The notes under the pieces: generated by a model | Told to the model about the DNA's origin: nothing | The model's database searches: none | What the model saw: the letters and a program-made list of their open reading frames with translations, nothing else | Assembly: GCA_964645815.1 (NCBI GenBank) | Contig: CAZYCR010000011.1 | Location: 1-23,165 of the forward strand | Direction: 5' to 3' | DNA: 23,165 nt | From: JAHISC01 sp964645815 | GTDB lineage: Bacteria; Patescibacteriota; Patescibacteriia; UBA9934 | Made by a program: the position numbers and the translations under genes | Part shown: positions 1 through 10,243 of the stretch, piece by piece | Numbering within the stretch: position 1 is the first letter of the stretch | How the letters are laid out: the number at the start of each line of letters is the position of its first letter

Positions 1-1
1 G

Positions 2-229
2 CCATCAACTAGGAGAGAAGAGCCTACCAAAAATGATTTTCAAGCCAGCGAATCACCGTTTGAAAAAAGACGCGTGTCATCGAATGTTGATAATTCATAT
101 TTTGAAGAGAAGAAGAATGAACCGTCAGGTTTCAAATCAGTTGGCCAATCAGGCAAGGTAGCCGCAGCTGAAGAGAACGAAGACGATGATCTGGGCATCC
201 CGGCTTTCATCAGAAGAAAAATGATGTAG
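2..229 (+). CDS. ftsZ: FtsZ, C-terminal fragment (start lies before the window)
   Basis: Only the last 75 codons are inside the window, reading in frame from base 2 to TAG at 227-229. The piece is a charged, low-complexity stretch ending in DDLGIPAFIRRKMM. That matches the conserved C-terminal peptide of FtsZ (consensus near D-D-L-D-I-P-x-F-L-R-R), which binds membrane anchors and division partners such as FtsA, SepF or ZipA. The stretch before it fits the disordered linker between the GTPase body and this peptide. The GTPase domain itself cannot be seen, so the call rests on the terminal peptide and on the nrdR neighbour, an order I associate with CPR genomes. A strong terminator follows directly. 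Confidence 0.85.
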   Translation, partial: PSTRREEPTKNDFQASESPFEKRRVSSNVDNSYFEEKKNEPSGFKSVGQSGKVAAAEENEDDDLGIPAFIRRKMM

Positions 230-231
230 AG

Positions 232-263
232 AAAATCAGCGGCTAGTTCCGCTGATTTTAAAA
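232..263 (+). terminator. Rho-independent terminator after ftsZ
   Basis: An inverted repeat, AAAATCAGCGG then CTAGTT then CCGCTGATTTT, forms an 11-bp stem with a 6-nt loop a few bases after the ftsZ stop. The T-rich 3' arm supplies the U tract. Confidence 0.85.
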
Positions 264-322
264 GTTTGATACAATTTTGGTGTTCAAAGTGATTAAATTT
301 AATTTAAGCATGAATAAATTTT

Positions 323-787
323 GTGCGATGCCCGGTTTGTAACAATAAATCCACCCGTGTCGTTGATTCTAGGCTGGCGGCTGATGGCATGAGTGTTAGA
401 AGAAGGAGGGAGTGCGAACGTACTCGCTGCGGTTTTAGATTTTCAACAGTCGAGGAAATTGAAATGCTAGATATTTCTATCGTAAAACGAGATGGTCACA
501 GGGAAGGGTATTTACGTGATAAATTGATAAATGGTCTTAAAAAATCCTTAGAAAAGCGTTCTTACACCAATGAGCAGTTTAATAAACTGGTTCACAGAAT
601 TGAAAGAGACATACAAAAGCTGCGGAATGGTGAGATAACCAGCGAAAAATTAGGTGAAATTGTTATGAAACACCTACAAAAATTTGATAAAGTTGCCTAT
701 ATTCGTTTCGCCAGTGTATATCACTCATTCGAAGGTTTGGATAAGTTTGAGGAGGAATTGAAGAAGTTAGGCAAGAAGCGTAAATAA
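323..787 (+). CDS. nrdR: Transcriptional repressor NrdR
   Basis: A 154-residue protein, the usual NrdR length, starting at GTG. The GTG is chosen because it places the family N-terminus MRCPVC directly at the start; no Shine-Dalgarno is evident. The N-terminal zinc ribbon covers residues 3-40 and the ATP-cone about 47-137 (IVKRDGHREGY, later DKVAYIRFASVYHSFE). NrdR senses ATP/dATP and represses ribonucleotide reductase genes. Oddity: the second zinc-ligand pair is spaced Cys31-x4-Cys36 (RRECERTRCGFRF), whereas the family normally has CxxC, as if two residues had been inserted. No clear NrdR box was seen here, and no reductase gene lies in the window. Confidence 0.93.
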   Translation: MRCPVCNNKSTRVVDSRLAADGMSVRRRRECERTRCGFRFSTVEEIEMLDISIVKRDGHREGYLRDKLINGLKKSLEKRSYTNEQFNKLVHRIERDIQKLRNGEITSEKLGEIVMKHLQKFDKVAYIRFASVYHSFEGLDKFEEELKKLGKKRK

Positions 788-824
788 TTGGGGATTATTT
801 GAAGAAATTTTGTTGTTGCCATGA

Positions 825-830
825 TATAAT
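825..830 (+). promoter_or_regulatory. Candidate -10 box for the giant surface protein gene
   Basis: TATAAT preceded by TG-A (extended -10 type) lies 15 bases before the ATG at 846. No good -35 hexamer is visible at 16-18 bp. Transcription would begin within a few bases of the start codon. Confidence 0.5.
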
Positions 831-845
831 TCTTGGCAGCAATTT

Positions 846-3800
846 ATGTTTGAAATGTACACAGGTGGAAACCGGAAAAAACGGTTAAGACATGTTGTAA
901 TCGTTTTGTTTTTGTTTGTTGGATTTAGCACGGTTTTTGGTCTTATTTATCATCATCCTCTCCAGGCAGCTTCTATAACCTGGGACGGTGGAGGAGTTGA
1001 TAATAACTGGTCAACGGCTGCCAACTGGTCAACAGATTCAGTACCGACATCGGCTGATATTGTTATTTTTGATGGCACATCTACTAAAAATGCAACAATC
1101 GATGCTGGCTTTGCCGGAGAAGTGGCAGGAATTGATGTAAACTCTGGCTACACGGGTACAATTACAGTTGCTACGACCTTAACCGTTGGACTAAGCGATT
1201 TTGCGCTAGATGACGGAACGTTTGATTGTGGAGCGGAAAGTATAATTTTTGCTGGAGCTGATGTTACGATTGGCGCTGGCGCAATCTTTGATGCGGGTAC
1301 AAGCTCTATTTCGTTAACTGATGGCGCGAGTTCGTTCGATGTTAACACTTCAATTACACTATATGATTTTACAGTCAATAAAAACAATATCACTAATGCC
1401 AACATAGGGTCAGGCGATACCATCATCGTTTCTCACAACCTAACTTTAACAGAGGGTAATTTAACAACCGGCACCGTAGATACCAGAGGAGATACTACTC
1501 AGGCAGCAACATTTGATGGAGGCTCGGCGATATTTGATTTTGGTGATGATGGAGTCGCTCAAACTTATACGATTGCCGGTGGTGAAGGGCTGACGATTGA
1601 CCTGGATTCGGCGTCAGATGCCAACGATTCAATTGTTTTAACAGCTGATGCTCAGATTAGAGGTTTGAATATCGATGCTGCTTTTGGCGCTAATAATGTA
1701 CCCTTCACTTATAATGGTTATAATTTACAAATTAACGCAGGTGATTATATCCAAGCGGCTGGTACGTTTACAACACCGGGCATTCTTACCTTGAGCGGGT
1801 GTGATTTCACGAAAACCGGTGGGACATTTGTGGAAGGAACTAATTCAGTTGTTTTTGCAGGAGGTGCTGCTACCTTTGATGTAGACACTTCCGAAACATT
1901 TTATGACGTGAATATTTCCAAAGCCAACATTGCGAATCAAGTAATTGCCTCAGGCGATACCATCATCGTTTCTCACAATCTAACTTTAACAGAGGGTAAT
2001 TTAACAACCGGCACCGTAGATACCAGAGGAGATACTACTCAGGCAGCAACATTTGATGGAGGCTCGGCGATATTTGATTTTGGTGATGATGGAGTCGCTC
2101 AAACTTATACGATTGCCGGTGGTGAAGGGCTGACGATTGACCTGGATTCGGCGTCAGATGCCAACGATTCAATTGTTTTAACAGCTGATGCTCAGATTAG
2201 AGGTTTGAATATCGATGCTGCTTTCGGAGCCAACAACGTACCATTTACTTATAATAGTTACAATCTCACCATTAACGCAGGTGATTATATCCAAGCGGCT
2301 GGTACGTTTACGGCGCCGGGCATTCTAACTTTGGCAGGAGCTGATTTTACGAAAACTGGTGGTACTTTTGTCGAGGGGACAAACAGCGTTGTATTTTCAG
2401 GTGGTGCTTCAGTATTTGATGTCGATACTTCTGAGACTTTTTATGATGTTAACATTAACAAAACCAACGCTGTTATTTTAACAATTACCTCTGGTGATTC
2501 ATTGACTGTTTCAAATGATTTAACCTTGACTAATGGTCGCGTTAACATTGGCGATCTGGTGGCACAAGGTAATGTTACCGTTGGTTCCGGTCTTGATAAC
2601 AGTTCATCAACTCTTATTTTTTCCGGCAGTAACACTCAGATTTTCGACTTGACTGGTGCAACAGCTTTGTACAACGGTGATATTCACGTTAATAAAAGCG
2701 GAGGAGAAGTTGATTTGGCTTCAGATTTAACCATGGATTTGGCTAACCAAGATTTGATTATTCAACAAGGAACATTCGATTTAAGCGGCTATAATTTGTC
2801 GGTTACCAGTACAGGTACGGAAACCATCGTCGTTAATACTGGCGGAGTTTTGCAGTTACAGGGCGGTGAGACGATCACTTCCGACGGTGCCGGTTATCCG
2901 CAACTCGATGTTGGTTCAACAGTCACATATAACGGAACCGGATCATACACTATTAAAGATTATACTTATTCAAATTTGAGAACTAACGGGTCTGGTATCT
3001 TTGCTTTAGCAGCAACTGAGACTATTAACAATGTCACGATTTCTGCCGGAACTTTATCTTTGGCAGGTAATGGTCTCACCGTTAGTACAGCCTTTAGTAA
3101 TGAAGGCACTTTCCGTTTACAAGGTGGTGAATCTGTTTCACTGACGATGGATACGGATTCAGGTATTGTTGAATTTGTTGGTGATGGTGATGCTGGGCCA
3201 GATACTTTTACTGTGACAACTTTAGCTACCACATTCTTTAATTTAAAGATTAATAGTGCCGATAGCACTAATGATACTTTTCAATTAGGAGATGCGGTTG
3301 ATATTAATAATGATTTTACGTTAACCGATGGAACGTTTGACGTTTCAGCCAGTAACTTCGGCATGACTATCGGAGAAGATTTTACTAGTGCCGGAAGTTT
3401 TAATGCTCGGGCTGGAACAGTAACCTTTGATGATGCTGCAAAAACTTCGACTATCTCCGGTACAAACTCTTTCTATGGTTTGAGTTGTACAACGGCCAAT
3501 AAAAATATTCAATTTGCCGCCGGCGCTACGCAGAGCGTCACTGGCGATTTAACCTTAACCGGCGCTTCAAGCAATTTAATTGTCCTGCGTAGCACAGTGG
3601 ATGCTACTCAATGGGCTATTAATTTATCCGGTACTCAAGATGTTAGTTATGTAGATGTTAAAGATTCAGACGCAAGTTCTGGAACAACAATCGCAGCTGG
3701 TACGACATCAACCAATTCATTAAACAACCTCAACTGGACTTTTGTTGCCGCCAACACCGCCCCAACCGCAGCTTCAGTTTCGGGAACTCAAATTACAAAT

Positions 3801-6630
3801 GGTAGTGGTGAAGTAACCGTTGAATTTACTCTCGACGATCTCGACGACGACGATACTCTCCAAGCTTTGGTTGAATATGATATTGGCGGTGGTTGGACAA
3901 AGGCAACAATTTCTGAAGACTTGGCAGATATTTCTGCCACCTATGGCACTCCTGACGTAGAAAACGATAACAGTTACCAAGTCGGTAATGCCACAGGTTA
4001 TATTACATCTTCTTCCGGAGCTAATACTGTGACAGTCATCTGGTTAGCTTCTACAGATGAACCGGCCGCCGATGTTTCCAATGCTAAAGTCCGTGTTACC
4101 CCATATGACGGCACAGCCGCCGGAACTGCTGTTGAAAGCACAACCTTTAACCTCGACGTTGTTGCTCCAACATTCTCCAGCGCTACTTACTTAGATACCA
4201 ACGGAGACGGTACCATTGACCGAGTGGACGTAGTCTTTGATGAAAACTTATCACTTTCTAGTTATAACACTTCTGACTGGTCATTTACGGAACCAGGTAC
4301 AGTTAACTTAGACGACACCAATGCCGCAGTTAGCTCAGCGACAGTTCAAGTCTCAGTTTCTGCAACCAGTCATGTTACCGGTGGAGCAACAAACCCAACC
4401 ATTCTCTACACTAACAACGCCGGAAGGCTCACTGACACTTCAGGTAATTTTGCAGCTACCTTTGTTGGTGCTGAAACAGTAACTGACGCAGCAGACCCTC
4501 GTATCCTAAGTCTTAGTCCTGCTAACGGTGACACAGTGCTACCAACAGTTGACGTAGTCACTACTTTCACTGAACCAATGAACACCGGAACAGTGACTTA
4601 CACTTTCTCCAGCGGTCCAACCGGTCAGTCCACTGCTTGGACAGTAGGGAACACAGTCCTCACCATCTCTCACACCGGTGACTTTGTCTCAGGAAGCCAA
4701 ACATTCACTATTACTGCTGCAACCGGTAGCGACGGTCGAAGCTTTGCTGGAGCCATCTCTGGCGTAACTCATCCGGCGACTTTTACNNNNNNNNNNNNNN
4801 NNNNNNNNNNNNNNNNNNNNNNNNNNNNNNNNNNNNNNNNNNNNNNNNNNNNNNNNNNNNNNNNNNNNNNNNNNNNNNNNNNNNNNTGCCACAGGTTATA
4901 TTACATCTTCTTCTGGAGCGAACACGGTTACAGTTATTTGGCAGGCTGGGGTTGACGAAAGCGAAATTGATCTTTCGACCGCTAAAGTGCGGGTTACGCC
5001 TTATGATGGTGTTGGAGCCGGTTCAGCGTCAGAGAGTGCCAATTTTAATCTTGATCTAACAGCACCAACATACGTGTCGTCTCGATATATCGATAATAAT
5101 ACCGATGGCACAGTTGATTATCTCTACATTGTTTTCAGTGAGAATATATCAGCCGGCATCGATGATCTAAATGACTTAACCATAACTGGCGGAGATATTA
5201 ATTTGGCGCTCAGTAATATTGCCGGCACATCTTTAACAGAAGCAGTTTTTGCAGCTACTGCTGACGCACATGAAACAGGCGGAACTATTGCACCAACAGT
5301 CCAATACACCAAGAATATCGGTTGGCTAAGAGATAATTATGGTAATCAAGTGGCAAGCTTTAGCGCACAAACTATCAGTGATGCGGCTGATCCAATGATT
5401 GCTTCAATCTCACCGGCGAGCGGTAGCACGATTACGGCTTCACAGAGCATTGTAACTACTTTCACTGAACCAATGGATACTGGCACAGTGACTTACACTT
5501 TCTCTTCTGCACCATCCTCCACTTCAGATAGTTGGTCATCTGGTGATACAATTTTGACTATTAGTCATAGCAGTTTCATTGTTGGTAGTAATACATACAC
5601 CGTAACAGCAGCAGATGATTTAGCCGGTCGAAGCCTTGCCGGAGCCATTGCTGGTGTAACTCATCCGGCGATTTACTCGGTTAGTAGCGGCTCATCAACT
5701 ACAAAGAATATAGATTTTATCGAAAATTATTCAGTCGAACTCGCAGCTGGTGAGCTTTGTGCAGAAGATAATGTTATTCCTGTAAAGTTGGTCGGTTCAA
5801 ATATTTCTGAATACATCATTTCAATTTCAGAAGATTTTCTTGATGCTTCATGGGTCTCGTTTGCGCCGATAGATAATTCCGCAATAACTTATGGGCCTGA
5901 TGGTCAGAAGATATACACGGTTGTTACCACTTTAACTTTACCTGGTGAGGGCGATTATCTTGTTTATACTAAATTCCGAAGTCGCAGCGGCAATCTTTCC
6001 AACACCTTGGTTAATGCCATCCAGATTGATTTGATGAACAACTGTATCGAGGAGCCGGTGAGTGGTGGTGATACAGGCTCTGGTGGTCAAACTGGCGGCG
6101 GAGGTTTGCCTAATGCCGGAGACACTGGAATTTCACCTGTTACCGGCGAAGAGGAGGTAATAAGTCCTACGCAGACGTTTGAATTTATTAAAGGCCTCAG
6201 TCTTTCCGAGATCTATTGGCTTGGGCAGGAAAATAAGCGTCACCCTCTCATGAATGCTTTAACCTTCTATACTTACGAAAAGACAAGAGAAGCCATTAAT
6301 CAAATTACCGATGCAACTGTGGGTGAGATTGAGTTGGGTTCTGTTTTGGTGCCAAAATCTGGTACTGTTTTGATCAAATTTAATAGTTCACCAAAAGTAT
6401 ACTTTATTTCTGAAGATCAAAACATAAACAATCGAGCAGTGCTACGGCATATTCCAAATGAAGCTGCAGCCAATGAAATAATTGGTGTTAATTGGAAAAA
6501 TTATATTTTTGAAATAGAACCAACATTTTACCCCCGCTTTGAAATTGGGAATCCTATCTTTGACAACGAAGTTTTAGATACTTCAGCATTGATTTCAATT
6601 AGCCAACTTATGGAGTTAAGCCAAGAGTAA
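846..6630 (+). CDS. Giant repeat-containing surface protein, interrupted by a scaffold gap
   Basis: One gene split only by 100 N. The left part reads in frame from 846 into the gap. The right part is open from 4888 (ATGYITSSSGANTVTVIW, repeating a segment near 3990) to TAA at 6630; the frame differs between the two because the gap size is arbitrary. The N-terminus has a basic stretch and one membrane or signal segment (about residues 16-36), then a TWDGG-x-NNW motif typical of secreted beta-helix proteins. Long repeats of about 180 residues rich in T, G, N and D follow, then Ig-like modules of the ADPxIxSxSPAxG type. After a Gly-rich linker (about 6061-6130) comes a C-terminal domain (SPKVYFISED, RHIPNE, GVNWKNYIFEIE) resembling a region common in CPR surface proteins. 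Probably an adhesin or cell-surface fibre. The specific function is unknown. Confidence 0.8.
1410..1684 (+). repeat. Near-identical internal direct repeat, copy 1
   Basis: These 275 bases recur at 1950-2224, exactly 540 bp (180 codons) downstream, with one difference (C at 1439, T at 1979). Sequence on both sides is much more diverged, which suggests recent duplication or gene conversion inside the surface protein gene. Confidence 0.95.
1950..2224 (+). repeat. Near-identical internal direct repeat, copy 2
   Basis: Second copy of 1410-1684. A further identical block (attaacgcaggtgattata and onwards) follows in both copies at about 1732 and 2272, so the converted tract may be patchy. Confidence 0.95.
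4787..4886. other. Scaffold gap (100 N)
   Basis: A run of exactly 100 N placed between two copies of an Ig-like repeat. The round number and the repeats on either side indicate an unresolved repeat rather than a measured distance. Confidence 0.97.
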
Positions 6631-6650
6631 TTAGTAGAAAAGTTCGTGAT

Positions 6651-6656
6651 ATAATA
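6651..6656 (+). promoter_or_regulatory. -10 box giving a probable leaderless pyk mRNA
   Basis: TATAAT ends 6 bases before the ATG at 6663, so the transcript should begin at or very near the start codon. No Shine-Dalgarno is present. Confidence 0.6.
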
Positions 6657-6662
6657 GTTTCA

Positions 6663-8069
6663 ATGAAAAAGAAACGCACGAAAATTCTCTGTACCATTGG
6701 ACCGGCCAGCTCTTCGGTCTCAGTTTTGAGTCGAATGATTGATGCTGGAATGGACATAGCTCGGCTAAATTTTTCGCATGGTACTAAAGCAGATCATAAA
6801 AAACTGATTAAAAACATTAGAGCTGCTAGCCGTAAGGTGGGCGAGAGGGTGGCAGTTTTGCAAGATTTGCAAGGACCAAAAATTAGAGTTGGAGATTTGC
6901 CCGAAAAAGGGATCATGTTACGAGCTGGCCAAGAAGTCCGCTTTACAGTTGCCAAAGTTGAATATAAAGCAGACGGACCTATTCATATTAGCTACGACAA
7001 ACTGCACAAAGACGTCAAAAAAGGCGATCGTCTGCTCATTAATGATGGCCTGATTGAAACTGAATGCATTGGCGTCCGCGGCAAGGAAATTAAAGTTAAG
7101 GTTAAGACCGGAGGCCTACTATTGGCGCATAAAGGCTGCAATTTACCAGACACCGACCTTTCTATCGGGGCTTTTACAGAAAAAGACAGAGATGATTTAC
7201 TTTTTGGCTTAGAAGAAGGAGTTGATTGGGTGGCTTTGTCGTTTGTTAGTTCAGCTGATGAAATTGAGGCGGTCAAACGCATTATAGCTGCCAAGTGTCG
7301 CTCCCTGCGTCGGTTACCAGTAAAAATCATGGCCAAAATTGAACGTCGGCAAGCAGTTGATAATTTTGTTGAGATCTTGAATGCCGCTGACGGTATTATG
7401 TTGGCTCGCGGCGATTTGGGCGTTGAAATACCTTTTGAAGAAGTGCCGATTGTACAGAAAGAATTGGTTGAAGTTTGCCGTCAGGCCGGCAAACCGGTTG
7501 TTGTTGCAACACAAATGATGGATTCAATGACAGAAAATCGTCGAGCTACAAGGGCAGAGGTTTCAGATGTCTCCAATGCCATTATTGATCACACTGATGC
7601 TGTCCTGTTGGCTCAGGAAACGGCAATTGGTGATTATCCGGTTGTAGCAGTACAAAGTACGGCGGCAATTATTAAAGAAACCGAAGATTCACGGTTGGAT
7701 GACATTACATTTTTGCAATTTTACGATTTGGACGATATTGAAACTTCCTTGGCCCAATCACTCCACGTGATGGCAGAAAACAATCAGATTGATTTGATTG
7801 TTACCGCTCAAGGTTATGGCGACATTGCACGCAAGATTAATGTTTTCAGACCAAACGCTCCAATTGTTGTTGCTTGTAAGGATGAATTAGCAGCGCGGCA
7901 GATGCTCATGAGAGCCGGGGTTTGGCCAATTGTTCTCGATGATGCACCTGGTTCATTTATTCATCGAGTGCAGCGTTATCTGGTCCGTGAAAAAATTCTC
8001 AAAAAACAACAAAGAGCCGCTTATATTATTGCGACTCCTTCTGGTGAAATTCAATTGACGATTCGTTAA
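6663..8069 (+). CDS. pyk: Pyruvate kinase
   Basis: 468 residues, close to full length for bacterial pyruvate kinases. It converts phosphoenolpyruvate and ADP to pyruvate and ATP in glycolysis. Visible signatures are TKILCTIGPAS (7-17), the active-site ARLNFSHG (33-40; R34, N36, S38), DLQGPKIRVG (68-77), the catalytic lysine stretch MAKIER (K225, E227 for Mg), LARGDLGVEIP (247-257), and ATQMMDSM with T283 for proton transfer. The B-domain lies between about residues 72 and 175, and a regulatory C domain follows (about 345-468). The start is fixed by the family N-terminus and by the -10 box just before it. It stands alone, convergent with the 8066-8410 gene. Confidence 0.96.
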   Translation: MKKKRTKILCTIGPASSSVSVLSRMIDAGMDIARLNFSHGTKADHKKLIKNIRAASRKVGERVAVLQDLQGPKIRVGDLPEKGIMLRAGQEVRFTVAKVEYKADGPIHISYDKLHKDVKKGDRLLINDGLIETECIGVRGKEIKVKVKTGGLLLAHKGCNLPDTDLSIGAFTEKDRDDLLFGLEEGVDWVALSFVSSADEIEAVKRIIAAKCRSLRRLPVKIMAKIERRQAVDNFVEILNAADGIMLARGDLGVEIPFEEVPIVQKELVEVCRQAGKPVVVATQMMDSMTENRRATRAEVSDVSNAIIDHTDAVLLAQETAIGDYPVVAVQSTAAIIKETEDSRLDDITFLQFYDLDDIETSLAQSLHVMAENNQIDLIVTAQGYGDIARKINVFRPNAPIVVACKDELAARQMLMRAGVWPIVLDDAPGSFIHRVQRYLVREKILKKQQRAAYIIATPSGEIQLTIR

Positions 8070-8410
8070 AAACCTAACGCTCCGCCGATTCCTTCGGAAA
8101 CTGCGTTTCCTACTGTATTCTCAACAGTTGTCTGGACTGTATCACTGAGCCAATTTTGTGCTACATCAGATTGGATCAATAGATAAATGCCATAGAACAA
8201 AAGGCCGGCAATTATCGTTGCTCCAATAGCAAATGAAAATCCTTTCAAAAGTCCTTGAAAAAAGGTTGTACTGGCACGAGCAAGGCCTTTTTTTGGTTTC
8301 AAGTCATCCAGTTGATACTCAATGCTTTCAACAGCAGCTCGGATTTCCCGCACTTCGTTAATCAACTCGCGCACATTATTGCTGCTATTTTTCTTTTTTA
8401 CTTCTGTCAT
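8066..8410 (-). CDS. Small membrane protein with N-terminal coiled coil
   Basis: 114 residues that I cannot assign to a named family. The N-terminal 50 residues are charged and helical with a heptad-like pattern (NNVRELINEVREIRAAVESI), followed by one strong membrane helix at about residues 72-97 (FSFAIGATIIAGLLFYGIYLLI) and a Gly/Val-rich tail. It is the last gene of the operon 10180 to 8066, and its start overlaps the end of the AlkD-like gene by 26 bases, so translation is likely coupled. Its TAA shares a TTAA palindrome (8066-8069) with the pyk stop on the other strand. A role in the envelope is inferred from topology only. Confidence 0.7.
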   Translation of the reverse strand: MTEVKKKNSSNNVRELINEVREIRAAVESIEYQLDDLKPKKGLARASTTFFQGLLKGFSFAIGATIIAGLLFYGIYLLIQSDVAQNWLSDTVQTTVENTVGNAVSEGIGGALGF

Positions 8411-9125
8411 ATTTTCTAAGTTTTTTTAAAGTTTCTTTCTCCTGTTTTGACCATTTTTCTGTTGCGTAGGAGAAAGCGACTGCTGAAAGTTGATTAGCAT
8501 GATCGAAAACAAATTTTTTTGTTTTTTCCGGGTAGAGTTTATGAGTTTCACGCAGCGTCCAACCTACGGCTTTTTGGACATAAGGATCAGTGTCAGCCAA
8601 TCGATTTTTGACTAGTGGAAATATTTTTGAATAGGGTAGTGGATTTTTTCGCTGTGGAGCGTAATAGATAAGACTAGTGAGCGAAAGGCGTCTTTGCCAA
8701 GAATTGTTTGATTTATTCCAGCGTTTAAGCTCTGGGTAAATTTTGTCCGGGTAGTTTTCTAAGAGCGTTGCAATCGAATCACTTAAACAATCAGAATGTG
8801 CCCAGTTATCAATTTTTTCGCTGAAATTTTTTAGTGTCCGCCAGTCGACAAGGTTATTTTTCTTTTTTCTCGATTGAAAATAAATCAGAGGTAGATGTAA
8901 AACGTCAAAGACTTTAGATTGTTGCCAAAGTTCATGTAGAGATTTTCTTTTGTTAGCATCTGATTTTGGTAAATATACAACAATTTCACGAGCTACTTGC
9001 CGAATTTGTGGCATAGTGCAACCAAGCAACTCCAACTTTGTATTGGTATAACCGCGATCGTGTTCAGCACGTTTTTTGTTGGAAAAAGGTTGCAATTTTT
9101 TTAAAATTTTGCCTTCTAATTTCAT
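8385..9125 (-). CDS. DNA alkylation repair glycosylase, AlkD family
   Basis: 246 residues of helical (HEAT-like) repeats. AlkD enzymes excise positively charged alkylated bases such as 3-methyladenine and 7-methylguanine without flipping them out. The key residues of Bacillus cereus AlkD appear at matching positions: NWAHSDCL with W108 and D112 (AlkD W109, D113), SWQRRLSLTSLI with R145 (AlkD R148), and YVQKAVGWTLRE with W189 (AlkD W187). This suggests an active enzyme. The start codon overlaps the stop of the histidine kinase gene (ATGA, 9122-9125), so the two genes are translationally coupled. Pairing a base-excision enzyme with a membrane sensor is not something I recognise as standard. Confidence 0.88.
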   Translation of the reverse strand: MKLEGKILKKLQPFSNKKRAEHDRGYTNTKLELLGCTMPQIRQVAREIVVYLPKSDANKRKSLHELWQQSKVFDVLHLPLIYFQSRKKKNNLVDWRTLKNFSEKIDNWAHSDCLSDSIATLLENYPDKIYPELKRWNKSNNSWQRRLSLTSLIYYAPQRKNPLPYSKIFPLVKNRLADTDPYVQKAVGWTLRETHKLYPEKTKKFVFDHANQLSAVAFSYATEKWSKQEKETLKKLRKYDRSKKEK

Positions 9126-10180
9126 GAGATAGGGATACTAAAACTAAAAGTTGAACCCTTATCTTTACCTTCACTCTCAGCCCAAATTTTACCTCCTAAG
9201 GCTGAAACAATTTCTTTACTGATGAATAGTCCAAGTCCAGTTCCTTTAACTTCGCTATTTTCAGCTGCTTCCAATCGGCAGAATTTTGAGAAAAGCTGAT
9301 TAATTTTAGCGGGTTGAATACCAACGCCGGTATCTTTAATCGTGATCAAAGCGTTACCCTCAGCCTTTTTAATTGAAATTACTACTGAACCATTCGGTTT
9401 GTTATATTTAATTGCATTGGAAAGTAAATTTGTCAGTACTTCTTTAATTCTTTTTTCATCACTGTTGATTTTTGGTAGTTTTTGTTTACTGATATCAAAG
9501 GAGAGTGAAATATTATCTTTCTTCACTAACTCTGAAAACGAATCGACCACTACTTTAAGAGTTTTATTTAAATCAAAAGGCTTTTTCTCAATCTTGACTG
9601 TTCCTGATTCAATTCTTGAGGTATCTAGTAAGTCGTTGATAAGGGTAGCGAGGTTATCGGCATTGGTGTGAAGAATTTGTAAAGTTTCTCCGTGCTCCTC
9701 GCGACATTTTTTACAGGTCACGCTTTCCAAGAGCATTTCTACGGACCATTTAATTGCTGTCACCGGAGTACGGAGTTCATGAGCTGCAATAAATAGAAAT
9801 TTATCCTTGAGTTTTTGAATTTGTCTTTCTTTTTTTATTGCTTTGGAGTGGGCCTTAGTTAATTCTTTAGTACGCTCTGCAATCTTGTTTTCCAAATCAG
9901 CTATCATGATATAGAAAAATTGGGTAGAAATTGCTACGAAAATCGCGCCAAAGAAGAAGACGACGCTGACCAATGTCATGGAATCTATATAAAAGACTCT
10001 CGAATGCAACAAAATCGCACTTGCTAAATAAGCAAAAAGGAAAAAGATTGTCAGTGAAGAAAGAACAATTGTAATCGTTGATGGTCTAGTGACGCTAGAA
10101 ATTTTAAAAATTTTTCCGTAAAGGAAAAGCGGATAGAGAAGAATAACAGCTCCAAGTATAATTAGATACGAAAAAAGCAT
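9122..10180 (-). CDS. Membrane sensor histidine kinase, orphan
   Basis: 352 residues. Three membrane helices (about 1-22, 36-58, 68-93) lead into a coiled coil (94-126) and then HisKA with the H-box FIAAHELRTP (phospho-acceptor H134). The HATPase domain carries the N-box LTNLLSNAIKYN (N255), G1 DTGVGI (283-288), F-box and G2 GTGLGLF (313-319), all intact, so it should be an active kinase. No large extracellular sensor loop is visible, so the signal may be sensed in the membrane. A CKKC pair sits between the H-box and the later helix (157-160). No response regulator is adjacent. The start is supported by AAAGGAG four bases upstream, one of the few native Shine-Dalgarno sequences in the window. 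First gene of the operon with AlkD. Confidence 0.93.
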   Translation of the reverse strand: MLFSYLIILGAVILLYPLFLYGKIFKISSVTRPSTITIVLSSLTIFFLFAYLASAILLHSRVFYIDSMTLVSVVFFFGAIFVAISTQFFYIMIADLENKIAERTKELTKAHSKAIKKERQIQKLKDKFLFIAAHELRTPVTAIKWSVEMLLESVTCKKCREEHGETLQILHTNADNLATLINDLLDTSRIESGTVKIEKKPFDLNKTLKVVVDSFSELVKKDNISLSFDISKQKLPKINSDEKRIKEVLTNLLSNAIKYNKPNGSVVISIKKAEGNALITIKDTGVGIQPAKINQLFSKFCRLEAAENSEVKGTGLGLFISKEIVSALGGKIWAESEGKDKGSTFSFSIPIS

Positions 10181-10201
10181 GGGCTCCTTTAAGCTATTCT
10201 A

Positions 10202-10232
10202 ATTATAGCAAAAAATAGCGAAAAATTTCGCT
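10202..10232 (-). promoter_or_regulatory. -10 box and inverted repeat before the histidine kinase operon
   Basis: On the minus strand TATAAT (10207-10202) lies 21 bases before the ATG at 10180. Just upstream is the inverted repeat AGCGAAA-AA-TTTCGCT (10217-10232), in the -35 region, which could be an operator. The -35 match itself is weak. Confidence 0.45.
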
Positions 10233-10243
10233 ACTGTGGATAC

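Noticed and set aside
4889..4987. A second, separate gene starting at 4987 after the gap
   Set aside because: The same frame is open from 4888 and continues the Ig-like repeat seen before the gap; the apparent start is only the first in-frame start codon after the N run.
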